Shown here: positions 1-8,414 of the stretch, one piece after another | Layout of the letters: each line of letters begins with the position of its first letter | Numbering within the stretch: position 1 is the stretch's first letter | Source: Caenispirillum salinarum AK4 | Lineage (GTDB): Bacteria; Pseudomonadota; Alphaproteobacteria; Rhodospirillales; Rhodospirillaceae | DNA: 64,000 nucleotides | NCBI RefSeq assembly: GCF_000315795.1 | Contig: NZ_ANHY01000015.1 | Span: 62,001-126,000, forward strand | Direction: 5' to 3' | Translations under genes and position numbers: made by a program | Notes under the pieces: generated by a model | What the model was told of the DNA's origin: nothing | Databases searched by the model: none | The model's input: the letters and a program-made list of their open reading frames with translations, nothing else

Positions 1-90
1 CCGGCGGAATACGTGTTCTCCCGCCATGTGGACGACAAGCTCGAAGAGCTAGGACAAAGTGGGGCCAAGGACCGCACCGCCGCGGAGTAG
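1..90 (+). CDS. Possible C-terminal end of an unidentified gene (partial)
   Basis: Frame 1 is open from the window edge to a TAG at 88-90 and would encode the last 29 residues of a protein, charged and ending in KDRTAAE. It converges on hpnG and would overlap its 3' end by about 42 bases, which is long for a convergent pair. I do not recognise the fragment. It may be a real gene tail or a chance open frame; the missing upstream sequence would decide. Confidence 0.3.
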   Translation, partial: PAEYVFSRHVDDKLEELGQSGAKDRTAAE

Positions 91-723
91 CGCCTTCATG
101 GCCGCCCGGTTCGCAGCTCCCAGGCGGACCAGGCGGCCGATCTCCCCCGGATGACGCAGCACGGCGCGCAGCACCGCGCCCGCATCGACGCGCCCGGTTT
201 CCGTCACCGCCACCAGGGCGGCGCGAGGCAGGGCCATGGTCGCGGGATCGCAGACGGCGCGCAGGGCCATGAAGGGCAGGCCGTGGCGCTGCGCGACGGT
301 GGCGACGCCGGTGCTTTCCGTGTCCACGGCCAAGGCCTCCGTCAGCGCGAACAGCTCTGCCTTTTCCGCCACAGTGGCGACGATCCGGTCGTGGCCGAGC
401 AGCCGGCCCGTGCGCGCCTCGGGCAGGCGGTCGAGCAGGGCGCTGCGCCAGCGGGTATCGGTGGGAAAGCCGGTGTAGTCGTCCTCGCCGACGACCCGGT
501 CGGGGATCACCAGGGTGCCCGGCGCCACGGCCGGGTCAAGGCCGCCGCACAGGCCGAAGCTGACCAGGGCGACGACGTTCTGCTCCTCGACCAACTCTTC
601 GGCCAGGTCCTCGGCCCGGCCGGGCGGAATGCCGCAGCAGGCGGCCCGCATCCCCAGGCGCCGGGCCAGCACCGTTTCCGCATGCAGGCCGGTGACGGCG
701 CCGATGCCCTCTACAGCCCCCAA
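49..723 (-). CDS. hpnG: Hopanoid-associated phosphorylase HpnG
   Basis: Nucleoside phosphorylase-fold enzyme of 224 residues. In hopanoid producers HpnG releases adenine from adenosylhopane to give ribosylhopane, on the way to bacteriohopanetetrol. The phosphate/base-binding glycine segment VSFGLCGGLDP and the later VDTESTGVA segment, the usual acidic ribose-binding region, support the family. No ATG fits the N-terminus. The best start is TTG at 723, preceded by AAGGA at 7 bases and overlapping the end of shc by 13 bases, which implies translational coupling. Family assignment is firm from the motifs plus the adjacent cyclase; the start codon is less sure. Confidence 0.82.
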   Translation of the reverse strand: MGAVEGIGAVTGLHAETVLARRLGMRAACCGIPPGRAEDLAEELVEEQNVVALVSFGLCGGLDPAVAPGTLVIPDRVVGEDDYTGFPTDTRWRSALLDRLPEARTGRLLGHDRIVATVAEKAELFALTEALAVDTESTGVATVAQRHGLPFMALRAVCDPATMALPRAALVAVTETGRVDAGAVLRAVLRHPGEIGRLVRLGAANRAAMKALLRGGAVLGPTLS

Positions 724-2663
724 GAGGTCGTCCTTGTGTTGCCTTCGTTCAGGGCCTTGTAGCGCGCCAGGGCCATGAGCGGGAAGAAGGCCGGGTAGCC
801 ATGGTAGCGCAGGTAGAAGACGCGCGGGAAGCCGACGGCCGTATACGGGTCTTCCGGCCACAGGCCGTCCTCGCCCTGGTTCTCGGCCAGATAGGCGGCG
901 CCGCGCGCGACCGAGGGGTCATCCACCGCCCCGGCCGCCATCAGGCCCAGCATGGCCCAGGCGGTCTGGCTGGCCGTGGATTCGCAGCGCTCGTGCCGGC
1001 GCTCGCGCCAGTAGGTGGCGCCGCTTTCGCCCCAGCCGCCGTCCTCGTTCTGCTGGTCCTTCAGCCACTGCACCGCACGGCGCACGGTCAGGTCCTCGGC
1101 GTCCACGCCCGCGGCGTTGAAGGCCGACAGCACCGACCAGGTGCCGTAGACGTAGTTGGTCCCCCAGCGCCCGAACCACGACCCGTCGGCCTCCTGCTCG
1201 CGCCGCAGGTAGCGCAGCCCGGCGTCCATGACGGGGTCGCCGGGGCCGGTGCCCAACTGCGCGAGCATTCCCACGCAGCGGGCCGAAACGTCGGCCGTCG
1301 GCGGGTCGAGCAGGGCGCCGTGGTCGGCAAAGGGGATGTAGTTGAGGTAGTGGTGGGTGTTGTCGGCGTCGAAGGCGCCCCAGCCGCCGTTCTCGCTCTG
1401 CATGCCCCGGATCCAGTGCAGGGCGCGTTCGATGGCGGTGGCGTAGCGCACGGGGTCGGCCCGGTGCATGGCCATGACCACGACGGCGGTGTCGTCGACG
1501 TCGGGATAGTGCGGATTGGCGTACTGGAAGGCCCAGCCGCCGGGTTTCACGTTCGGCCGCTGCACCGCCCAGTCGCCGACGGTGTCCAGGATCTGCCGTT
1601 CCGCCAGCCAGTCCAGGCCGCGGATGCAGGCTTCCTGCGCCGCCGGCGTGTTGACCTCCAGCAGCGCCTGCACGGTCAACGCCGTGTCCCACACCGGCGA
1701 CAGGCAGGGCTGCACGTAGGTGGCGCCGGGGCGGTCGACCACCAGCTTCTCGATGCTGCGCCGCGCGGTCATGTAGGACGGATGCTCGCGCGAGTATCCC
1801 AGGGCGTCGTACATCATCACGGCATTGGCCATGGCGGGATAGATGGCGCCCAGCCCGTCCTCGCCGTTCAGCCGTTCCTCCACCCAGTTCACCGCCTTGG
1901 CGATGGCGCGGCGGCGGTTGTCGGCCGGCAGCAGCGGTTCGGCGCGGCGCACGGCGGCGTCCAGCAGCTTGAAGAAGCGCGTCCAGGCCGCCTGTTCGGG
2001 ATGGTGGTGCCAGTCCTCCACCTTTTCCGGGGGGGTGTTGAACAGTTCCTGCACATGGATGCCCTTGGGGTTGCGCGCCTGCGGCTTGCAGGCCATCAGC
2101 ACCAGCAGCGGCACGATGACGGTCCGCGACCAGTAGCTCACCCGGTCCAGGTGAAAGGGCGACCAGCGCGGCAGGGTCATGATCTCCACCGGCATGGTGG
2201 GCACCGCGCGCCACGGCACCTGGCCGAACAGGGCCAGCAGGATGCGGGTGAAGACGTTGGCGCGCTCCGCCCCGCCGGCCCGCAGGATGGCCGTACGGGC
2301 CTCGACCATGTGGGGGGCGTCGATGTCGTCGCCGCAGGCCTTCAGGGCATAGTAGCCCTTTACCGAGGCCGACAGGTCCATGTGCCCTTCGTGGAACAGC
2401 GGCCACCCGCCGTTGGCCGTGCGCGCACCGCGGATGTAGTCGCCCAGGCGCTGGCACAGCCCCGGATCGATGTCCTCGCCCAGGTAGTGGCACAGCAGGA
2501 TGTATTCGGCCGGAATGGTGACGTCAGCTTCCAGCTCGAAGACCCAGTGACCGTCGTCCTTCTGTCGCGAGAGAAGCGCCTCCGTCGCCTCGGCCGTGCC
2601 CAGGGTGGCGGCCGACAGCGCGCCGATCTCGTCGGCGGGGCGGTGCAGCGTCTGCGGATGCAT
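711..2663 (-). CDS. shc: Squalene-hopene cyclase
   Basis: Cyclises squalene to hopene and diplopterol at the inner membrane, the committed step of hopanoid synthesis. The 650-residue product has the usual length for the family. It carries the catalytic DxDD motif as DVDDTA at residues 388-393, with D390 the expected general acid, and several QW-type repeats (for example residues in SENGGWGAF and NEDGGWGES). The ATG at 2663 is preferred over upstream TTG codons because GAGGGA lies 7 bases ahead of it. hpnG follows with a short overlap and hpnD lies 91 bases upstream on the same strand, so the three probably form one operon. Confidence 0.96.
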   Translation of the reverse strand: MHPQTLHRPADEIGALSAATLGTAEATEALLSRQKDDGHWVFELEADVTIPAEYILLCHYLGEDIDPGLCQRLGDYIRGARTANGGWPLFHEGHMDLSASVKGYYALKACGDDIDAPHMVEARTAILRAGGAERANVFTRILLALFGQVPWRAVPTMPVEIMTLPRWSPFHLDRVSYWSRTVIVPLLVLMACKPQARNPKGIHVQELFNTPPEKVEDWHHHPEQAAWTRFFKLLDAAVRRAEPLLPADNRRRAIAKAVNWVEERLNGEDGLGAIYPAMANAVMMYDALGYSREHPSYMTARRSIEKLVVDRPGATYVQPCLSPVWDTALTVQALLEVNTPAAQEACIRGLDWLAERQILDTVGDWAVQRPNVKPGGWAFQYANPHYPDVDDTAVVVMAMHRADPVRYATAIERALHWIRGMQSENGGWGAFDADNTHHYLNYIPFADHGALLDPPTADVSARCVGMLAQLGTGPGDPVMDAGLRYLRREQEADGSWFGRWGTNYVYGTWSVLSAFNAAGVDAEDLTVRRAVQWLKDQQNEDGGWGESGATYWRERRHERCESTASQTAWAMLGLMAAGAVDDPSVARGAAYLAENQGEDGLWPEDPYTAVGFPRVFYLRYHGYPAFFPLMALARYKALNEGNTRTTSWGL

Positions 2664-2754
2664 GCGTCTATCCCTCAACAATGGTCTTTGTTGCTATAGC
2701 AAATTCTTGGGCGGAGCGGTATGCGCTCGTGGTCCCCTTGCCGTGCGTGTCCCC

Positions 2755-3669
2755 CTACAAAAGCCCGTGCCGGACCATGAGCCACAGCTTGTGCGGCGTC
2801 GACAGCCGCACGCGCTGCGTCGGGTCCCGCCAGTCGCGGGCGATCAGGCGGTTGAGCGTCGCCTCGTAGACCGCCCCCATGACCAGCGCCGGACGGACGG
2901 TGCGGCGCGGGCATTCGGCGGCAGCGGCCGAGGCCTTGGCGAAATGGTCCCGCGCCATGGCGGCCAGATCACGGCAGACGCCGGGCAGGTGCGGGTCGGC
3001 GGCGACCAGCCTGGGGTCGTCGCAGCCGATGCCGTGGCGCTCCAGAAGCTCGCGCGGCAGGTAGAGGCGGCCGTCCTCGGCATCCTCGGCGATGTCGCGC
3101 AGAATGTTGGTGATCTGCAGGGCCCGGCCCAGGTGGTCGGCCAGGCTCCGGCCGGGGCCGTCGGGGCAGCCGAAGGACTTCACCGCCAGCCGCCCGACCG
3201 CGCTGGCGACGCAGTCGCAGTAGTGGTCGAAGGTCTCGAGGCTCGGCGCGCGGACGGGGCCGCGGGCATCCATTTCCATGCCCTCGATGATCGCCAGGAA
3301 GTCGGCCTTGGCCATGTCGTAGCGCCCGATGGCGGCCCGCAGGGGCACCTCCAGCGGAAAGGGCGCCACCGTGCCCTCGCCGTACAGTGCGTCGACGCGG
3401 GCCCGCCAGGCGGCCAGGCCGGCGATTTTCTGCTCGCGCGTCAGATCGTGCGAATCCGCGATGTCGTCGACCTCGCGGCAGAAGGCGTAGACGGCGAAAA
3501 TGGCATCCTGGCGCCGCCCCGGCAGCACGCGCATGGCCCAGTAGAAGCTGGAGCCTGCCGCCAGTTTGCGGGTCAGGGCGGAGGCATCATCCGGCGACAG
3601 CGGCTCGGACTCCCGCCCCGGCGGTTGCGCGGGATTGGGGGTGGCTGTGGCTGTCGTCGGCGGAGTCAT
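2755..3669 (-). CDS. hpnD: Presqualene diphosphate synthase HpnD (squalene/phytoene synthase family)
   Basis: Head-to-head prenyl synthase joining two farnesyl diphosphates; in the HpnCDE route HpnD makes presqualene diphosphate, later reduced to squalene for the cyclase encoded next door. Of 304 residues, both aspartate-rich Mg-diphosphate motifs are present: DDIAD at 68-72 and RDIAED at 191-196. A proline/threonine-rich N-terminal extension of about 25 residues precedes the fold. The ATG at 3669 was chosen because residues further upstream are low-complexity and arginine-rich. hpnC and hpnE are not in the window, so HpnD rather than a plain phytoene or squalene synthase is inferred from context. 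Confidence 0.85.
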   Translation of the reverse strand: MTPPTTATATPNPAQPPGRESEPLSPDDASALTRKLAAGSSFYWAMRVLPGRRQDAIFAVYAFCREVDDIADSHDLTREQKIAGLAAWRARVDALYGEGTVAPFPLEVPLRAAIGRYDMAKADFLAIIEGMEMDARGPVRAPSLETFDHYCDCVASAVGRLAVKSFGCPDGPGRSLADHLGRALQITNILRDIAEDAEDGRLYLPRELLERHGIGCDDPRLVAADPHLPGVCRDLAAMARDHFAKASAAAAECPRRTVRPALVMGAVYEATLNRLIARDWRDPTQRVRLSTPHKLWLMVRHGLL

Positions 3670-4058
3670 GGGGGCGGGCGTCCTCGGCTTTGGTCCTCGG
3701 CGTATCCTCATGCGCCGGCGCTGGCGCTGGCGTGGGCATCGGCGCGGCGGCGGCACGTCCGTCCATCGACGCCGGCGCCCTTTCAGCATTGTCCACACCA
3801 TGCCCTGATTGGAAACAGCGAAATTCGGCCAAAGGTTCATCGGCCGTCCATGGGGCGTAGGTGCTCGGAAGGGGGCCGCCGGCAATTAGGCCTTTACAAG
3901 AAGGCGGTATCCCCTTACATGAGGCCATCCCGCGGCTGCATCGACAGGTATTCGAGACGGTCGCCCCACAGCGGCTACCAGGCTCCCTGTCGCGCATCCT
4001 TGGAAGGGTGCGCCTCTTGTGTTTCGCGGTCGCCCCTTCGAAGAAAGTTTTTTCCCAT
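3670..4058. other. 389-base divergent intergenic region ahead of hpnD and the RNA helicase
   Basis: No convincing gene lies here. On the plus strand TTTACA (3893-3898) and TTACAT (3915-3920) are 16 bases apart and could be a weak housekeeping promoter, which would leave a leader of about 130 bases before the helicase start. The arms GCCTT and AAGGC around 3891-3905 form a small inverted repeat over the putative -35. Open frames that extend the helicase upstream are rich in rare-looking residues and are not supported. Confidence 0.3.
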
Positions 4059-5468
4059 ATGACCAAATTTACCGACCTGGGCCTCAACGAGTCCCTGCTG
4101 AAGGCGCTCGCCGAGGACGGCTACGAGACGCCGACCCCGATTCAGGCCAAGGCCATTCCCCTGCTGCTGGACGGCCGCGACGTGCTGGGCATCGCCCAGA
4201 CCGGCACCGGCAAGACCGCCGCTTTCGCGCTGCCCATGCTGCAGCGCCTGATGGACAGCAACCGCCGCGCCGGCCCCAAGGGCTGCCGGGCGCTGATCCT
4301 GACCCCGACGCGCGAGCTGGCGGTGCAGATCAACGACAGCATCAAGTCCTACGGCCGCCACCTGCGCCACCGCACCGCCTGCATCTTCGGCGGTGTCGGC
4401 ATGAACCCGCAGATCCGCGCGCTGTCGGGCGGCGTCGACCTGCTGATCGCCACGCCGGGCCGCCTCATCGACCTGATGAACCAGGGCTACGTGCGCTTCG
4501 ACAAGGTCGAGGAGTTCGTGCTGGACGAGGCCGACCGCATGCTCGACATGGGCTTCGTGCGCGACGTGCGTAAGGTCGTGGACCGCCTGCCGGGCGACCG
4601 CCACACCCTGCTGTTCTCCGCCACCATGCCCACCGGCGTGCGCGACCTGGCCGACGGCCTGCTGCGCGATCCGGTGAAGGTGGAAGTGACCCCGCAGTCC
4701 ACCACCGCCGAGCGCATCGAGCAGCGCGTTCTGTTCGTCAACCGCGACGACAAGCGCGCCGCCCTGACGCACATCATCGACAGCCACGGCATCGAGCGCG
4801 TGCTGGTCTTCACCCGCACCAAGCACGGCGCCGACAAGCTGGTCCGCCAGCTGGAGCAGGACGGCGTCGGCGCGGCCGCCATCCACGGCAACAAGTCCCA
4901 GAACGCCCGCCAGGCGGCGCTGAAGGACTTCCGCAAGGGCAAGGTCAAGGCGCTGGTCGCCACCGACATCGCCGCCCGCGGCATCGACATCGACGGCCTG
5001 ACCCACGTGGTCAACTTCGAACTGCCGAACGAGCCGGAAAGCTACGTCCACCGCATCGGCCGCACGGCGCGCGCCGGCGCCTCGGGCATGGCGATCTCGC
5101 TGTGCGACACCGACGAGCTGTTCTACCTGCGCGACATCGAGCGGGCGATCCGCCAGACCGTCGAGGCCCACAACGATCACGACTGGCACGCGCCGGACGT
5201 GGAGGCCATGCGCACCCGTCCGCCCAAGCCGCCCAAGCGCCAGCAGGGCGGCGGCGGTCGCGGTGGTCGTCCCCAGGGGGCCGGCGGCGGTCGTCCGCAG
5301 GGTGCCAACGCCAACGGCAACGGCAAGCGCTTCGGCGGCCCGGGCAAGCCCCAGGGCGAGCAGCGCACCGACCATCGCCCGAACCGGGGCGAGCACGCTG
5401 ACCGCAAGCACACCGGCAACCGCGCCGACCGCGGCCGTCGCTTCGGCAAGCCCGGCCGGGCGGCGTAA
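4059..5468 (+). CDS. rhlE: DEAD-box ATP-dependent RNA helicase, RhlE-like
   Basis: ATP-dependent unwinding of short RNA duplexes, acting in ribosome assembly or mRNA turnover. Motifs in order: Q motif around Q29, Walker A AQTGTGKT (46-53), PTRELA (83-88), DEAD (156-159), SAT (187-189), then ARGIDI and HRIGRTAR in the second RecA domain. After the core come about 90 residues rich in Gly, Arg, Pro and Asn (GGRGGRPQG-like), a typical basic RNA-binding tail. The ATG at 4059 starts right before the conserved aromatic/F-x-DLGL region. It is monocistronic, closed by a strong terminator. RhlE rather than another DEAD subgroup is my best match. Confidence 0.93.
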   Translation: MTKFTDLGLNESLLKALAEDGYETPTPIQAKAIPLLLDGRDVLGIAQTGTGKTAAFALPMLQRLMDSNRRAGPKGCRALILTPTRELAVQINDSIKSYGRHLRHRTACIFGGVGMNPQIRALSGGVDLLIATPGRLIDLMNQGYVRFDKVEEFVLDEADRMLDMGFVRDVRKVVDRLPGDRHTLLFSATMPTGVRDLADGLLRDPVKVEVTPQSTTAERIEQRVLFVNRDDKRAALTHIIDSHGIERVLVFTRTKHGADKLVRQLEQDGVGAAAIHGNKSQNARQAALKDFRKGKVKALVATDIAARGIDIDGLTHVVNFELPNEPESYVHRIGRTARAGASGMAISLCDTDELFYLRDIERAIRQTVEAHNDHDWHAPDVEAMRTRPPKPPKRQQGGGGRGGRPQGAGGGRPQGANANGNGKRFGGPGKPQGEQRTDHRPNRGEHADRKHTGNRADRGRRFGKPGRAA

Positions 5469-5486
5469 CGTCGTCAGACGCAAAAA

Positions 5487-5520
5487 AAAGGGGCCGGACG
5501 AGCGATCGTCCGGCCCCTTT
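5487..5520 (+). terminator. Strong intrinsic terminator after the RNA helicase, probably bidirectional
   Basis: A perfect 15-base-pair stem with a GCGA loop, preceded by an A-run and ending in TTT. The symmetric A/T flanks let it also stop transcription of the minus-strand small gene at 5544-5642. Confidence 0.92.
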
Positions 5521-5543
5521 CCGTTCGGAACTGGTGCCGCCGC

Positions 5544-5642
5544 TTACCGGAACTGCGGCAGGGTGTCCACCCAGCCGGCGAAGATCAGGACGGCGAGCGC
5601 CATCACCACCAGGATAACCATTACGATTTTGCCGTGGTCCAT
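5544..5642 (-). CDS. Small single-pass membrane protein, 32 residues
   Basis: A very short gene reading MDHGKIVMV... and ending in DTLPQFR. Residues 5-24 are almost entirely hydrophobic (Ile, Val, Leu, Met, Ala, Phe), a clear transmembrane helix, followed by a tryptophan and a polar tail. GGAG lies about 9 bases before the ATG at 5642; an in-frame ATG at 5660 lacks a ribosome site. It follows the minus-strand acidic envelope protein by 79 bases and precedes a bidirectional terminator, so the two look like a short operon. Function unknown; it could be a small membrane-complex subunit or regulator. Confidence 0.55.
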   Translation of the reverse strand: MDHGKIVMVILVVMALAVLIFAGWVDTLPQFR

Positions 5643-5721
5643 CGGCCCGTCTCCGCGCATGAAGGAGGTCTGGCCTGGGTCGTACAGCATCGCGGAGGCC
5701 GGGTCCAGTGGATGCGGCGCG

Positions 5722-6060
5722 CTATTCCTCGATCAGCCCTTCGACAACCTCGCCGTCCTCTATGACGATTTCGCCGTCGCCCAGAAGGCCTGGCGGCTCG
5801 CCTTCCTCTTCCAGCGGAATATCCGTCGGCGGCGGGCCCAGCAGGGCATCCTGGTCCTCGTCGGGATCGCGGGTCGGATCGTTGTCCGGGTCCACATAGC
5901 GGTCCCCGTCGGCCCCTTCACGGGCCGCTTCCAGGGCCTCGCCTTCAAGACCGCCGTAGGGTCCCACCGTGTCGTCGTCGATTGCGGCGGCGGGAAGGGC
6001 GGCGGCCCCCGCCACGAGGCCGGCGAGCATCGCGCGGATCAGGGTCGTGCGGCTGGTCAT
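5722..6060 (-). CDS. Small acidic exported protein of unknown function
   Basis: A 112-residue protein. Residues 1-25 form a signal peptide (basic MTSRTTLIR, hydrophobic core, Ala-rich cleavage region near LPAAAI). The mature part is very acidic, with many Asp/Glu and repeated D-P and D-N pairs (for example YVDPDNDPTRDPDEDQ), suggesting a disordered, perhaps metal-binding, periplasmic protein. I recognise no domain. It is divergent from the RNA methyltransferase at 6193 and followed by a 32-residue membrane protein on the same strand. Confidence 0.7.
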   Translation of the reverse strand: MTSRTTLIRAMLAGLVAGAAALPAAAIDDDTVGPYGGLEGEALEAAREGADGDRYVDPDNDPTRDPDEDQDALLGPPPTDIPLEEEGEPPGLLGDGEIVIEDGEVVEGLIEE

Positions 6061-6192
6061 GGAACCTCTCGTCTGTGCGTCTGGCGTTGTCCGGGTAACG
6101 CCGTGCCGGCCGCCTGCGCTTCCCATCTTCCCTTGCCACGCCGCGCGCGCCTGTCATAAAGGCGGCGCACCACGAAACAGAGATATCCGACA

Positions 6193-7077
6193 ATGGCCCG
6201 ACCGCCCCGCCGCCCCCGTTCCCCTTCCCCTTTCCATGCTTCCGGCCCCGAGGGCCCGGCCGGACGCAAGCCGCCGCGCGCCGCGAAGGGGCGTGACGAC
6301 CGTCGGCGGGGCGCTGCTCCCGGTGATAAGCCGGGTGCCGCCCGCGATGTGATCCGCATCACCGGCCTGCCGGCGGTGGCGGCGGTGTTCGACCGCGACC
6401 CCGATCGGGTGGAGCGGCTGTTCTTCCTGTCCGAGGTGGCCGGCAAGGCGGGCACGTGGTCCCAGCGCATGGCGCAGCGGCGCAAGCCCTACCGTATCGT
6501 GGAGGAGGACGAGCTGGCGCGGATTGCCGGCACTGTCCTGCACGGCGGCATCGTCGCCGTTTGCCGCCCGCGCGAGCCGGAGGTCTTCGATCCGGCGCAG
6601 GCCGCTGCATGGGCACGCGACGGCCGTCCGCTGGTCATCCTGGACGGCGTCGGCAATCCGCACAACCTGGGCGCCATCGTCCGCACCATGGCCTTCTTCG
6701 GCCTTGACCGTCTGGTGATCTCCGACCGCGCCGGCCAGGCCGGACTGTCCGAAAGCGCCCACCGCGTGGCCGAGGGCGGGCTGGAGTGGGTGACGCTGTA
6801 CCGCGCTGCCGGGCTGCCGACGATGCTGCGCGACCTGAAGGCCCAGTATCACGTCGTTGGAACGGCGCTGTCCGACAAGCCGTCGCCCTCCATCGGCGAC
6901 CTGAAGGGAGGCAAGCGGCCGGTGGCGGTCGTGCTGGGCAACGAGGAAAACGGCCTGCCGCGCGATACGCAGAAGGCCTGCGAGAGCATCCTGACGCTGC
7001 CGGGGTCGGGGCGGGTGCAATCGCTGAACGTGGCGGCGACGGCGGCGATCCTGATCCACGCCTTCGCCGGCGGCTGA
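6193..7077 (+). CDS. SpoU-family (TrmH/RlmB-like) RNA 2'-O-methyltransferase
   Basis: Transfers a methyl group from S-adenosylmethionine to a ribose 2'-OH in tRNA or rRNA through the SPOUT trefoil-knot fold. The protein has 294 residues: a basic, proline-rich N-terminus (1-50), a substrate-binding domain, then the SpoU domain. SpoU motifs are visible: DGVGNPHNLGAIVRT (motif 1), LGNEENGLP (motif 2) and SLNVAATAAILIHA (motif 3). The family is sure. Whether it modifies 23S rRNA G2251 (RlmB) or tRNA cannot be told. It is convergent with nothing and lies 68 bases before the efflux genes. Confidence 0.9.
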   Translation: MARPPRRPRSPSPFHASGPEGPAGRKPPRAAKGRDDRRRGAAPGDKPGAARDVIRITGLPAVAAVFDRDPDRVERLFFLSEVAGKAGTWSQRMAQRRKPYRIVEEDELARIAGTVLHGGIVAVCRPREPEVFDPAQAAAWARDGRPLVILDGVGNPHNLGAIVRTMAFFGLDRLVISDRAGQAGLSESAHRVAEGGLEWVTLYRAAGLPTMLRDLKAQYHVVGTALSDKPSPSIGDLKGGKRPVAVVLGNEENGLPRDTQKACESILTLPGSGRVQSLNVAATAAILIHAFAGG

Positions 7078-7145
7078 GGACTCCTTTTCCGCGAGACCGG
7101 CATTCTTCATCAAACCGTCACGCGCCGTCGGGCGTAGTGCGAACG

Positions 7146-8411
7146 ATGACGGATGATCGACAACAGCCCGCCCGCACGGACTCAGACGATGATGACCGCA
7201 GCGACGACCGCCCGGCGCGCCGCAAGCGCATCGGGTTTGTCGTCCTGGGCGTGGCGGCGCTGGCGCTTGTGGCCGGCGGCGTGTGGTGGTTCGTCCTGCG
7301 CGGCGGCGGCGACCAGCAGCAGGCCGGCGGCGGTCGTCCGCCCGTCACGGTCACGGCCGAGACGGCAGCGACGGCGACCTGGCAGCCGTGGCTGACGGCC
7401 GTCGGCACGCTCAACGCCTACCGACAGGTCCAGTTGACCTCCGAGGTGCCCGGCCAGGTCGAGGGCGTGTACTTCGAAAGCGGCGCGAGCGTGAGCAAGG
7501 GCGAGGTCCTTGTGCAGTTGCAGACCGACCAGGACGAGGCCCGCCTCGCCGACCTGCGGGCCGAACTGCGCCTCACCCGCCAGCAGCTTGCCCGCCAGCG
7601 GGAACTGGCGGCGGAGAACTTCGCCTCCGAGGCCGAACTGGATCAGGCGCAGGCCCGCTTCCAGAGCGCCCAGGCCAAGGTCAACGAACTGCGCGAGCGC
7701 CTGGACGAGAAATCCATCAAGGCGCCCTTCTCGGGCGAACTGGGCATCCGCCGCATCAACGAGGGCGCCTATGTCCAACCCGGCCAGCCCATCGTGGCGC
7801 TGGCCGACCTGGACCCGCTGCGCGTCATCTTCAGCCTGCCGCAGCAACAGCTTGCCAAGGTGGAGACCGGCCAGACGGTGGAGGTGCGGGTGTCCAGCTA
7901 CCCGGACGCCGTCTTCACCGGAACGATCACCGCCATCGACCCGGTCTTGAGCGAGCGCACCCGCACCTTCACCGTGGAAGCGCGCATCGACAATGCGGAT
8001 CGCCGCCTGCGGCCTGGCATGTTCGGCGACGTGCGGGTCATTCTGCCGGAACGCGCGGACGTGGTGACGCTGCCGCAGACGGCCCTGTCCTACAATCCCT
8101 ACGGCGACTTCGTCTTCGTCATTCGCGAAAAGCAGCGCCGGCAGGGCCAGGGCGGCGAAGGCCAACCCAGGCAGCAGGCGGAGCAGGGCGGCCAGGACCA
8201 GGGCAATAACGGCCCGCCGCTGGTGGCGGAGCGCCGTTTCGTCACCGCCGGCGAGCGGCGCGGCACGCAGATCGCCATCGAGGACGGGGTGGAGGTCGGC
8301 GAGCGCGTCGCCACCTCGGGCCTGTTCAAGCTTCAGGACGGCACGCCGGTGCGCGTCGACAACTCCATCACCGTCCCGAGCCGCGTGGACGTGGAGCAGG
8401 TGGAGTACTAG
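7146..8411 (+). CDS. RND efflux periplasmic adaptor (membrane fusion protein)
   Basis: Links an inner-membrane RND pump to an outer-membrane channel. The protein has 421 residues: an acidic cytoplasmic N-terminus, a hydrophobic anchor at about 30-50, then a barrel-sandwich hybrid split by a coiled-coil hairpin (residues around LRAELRLTRQQLARQ and QARFQSAQAKVNELRER), then beta-barrel and membrane-proximal domains. A Gln/Gly-rich insert of about 30 residues interrupts the C-terminal domain. The ATG at 7146 has only a weak ribosome site. The pump gene starts 3 bases after its stop. No outer-membrane factor is encoded nearby, so a TolC-like channel must be elsewhere. Confidence 0.93.
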   Translation: MTDDRQQPARTDSDDDDRSDDRPARRKRIGFVVLGVAALALVAGGVWWFVLRGGGDQQQAGGGRPPVTVTAETAATATWQPWLTAVGTLNAYRQVQLTSEVPGQVEGVYFESGASVSKGEVLVQLQTDQDEARLADLRAELRLTRQQLARQRELAAENFASEAELDQAQARFQSAQAKVNELRERLDEKSIKAPFSGELGIRRINEGAYVQPGQPIVALADLDPLRVIFSLPQQQLAKVETGQTVEVRVSSYPDAVFTGTITAIDPVLSERTRTFTVEARIDNADRRLRPGMFGDVRVILPERADVVTLPQTALSYNPYGDFVFVIREKQRRQGQGGEGQPRQQAEQGGQDQGNNGPPLVAERRFVTAGERRGTQIAIEDGVEVGERVATSGLFKLQDGTPVRVDNSITVPSRVDVEQVEY

Positions 8412-8414
8412 GTC

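Noticed and set aside
801-2699. Long plus-strand open frame opposite shc
   Set aside because: It is the antisense of a clearly conserved cyclase gene; its product is His/Gly/Val/Arg-rich low-complexity sequence typical of reverse frames in GC-rich DNA. The same holds for other long antisense frames, for example those opposite the RND pump and the hybrid kinase.
3861-4058. N-terminal extension of the RNA helicase
   Set aside because: The frame is open upstream, but the extension is unlike helicases and the ATG at 4059 sits at the conserved N-terminus.
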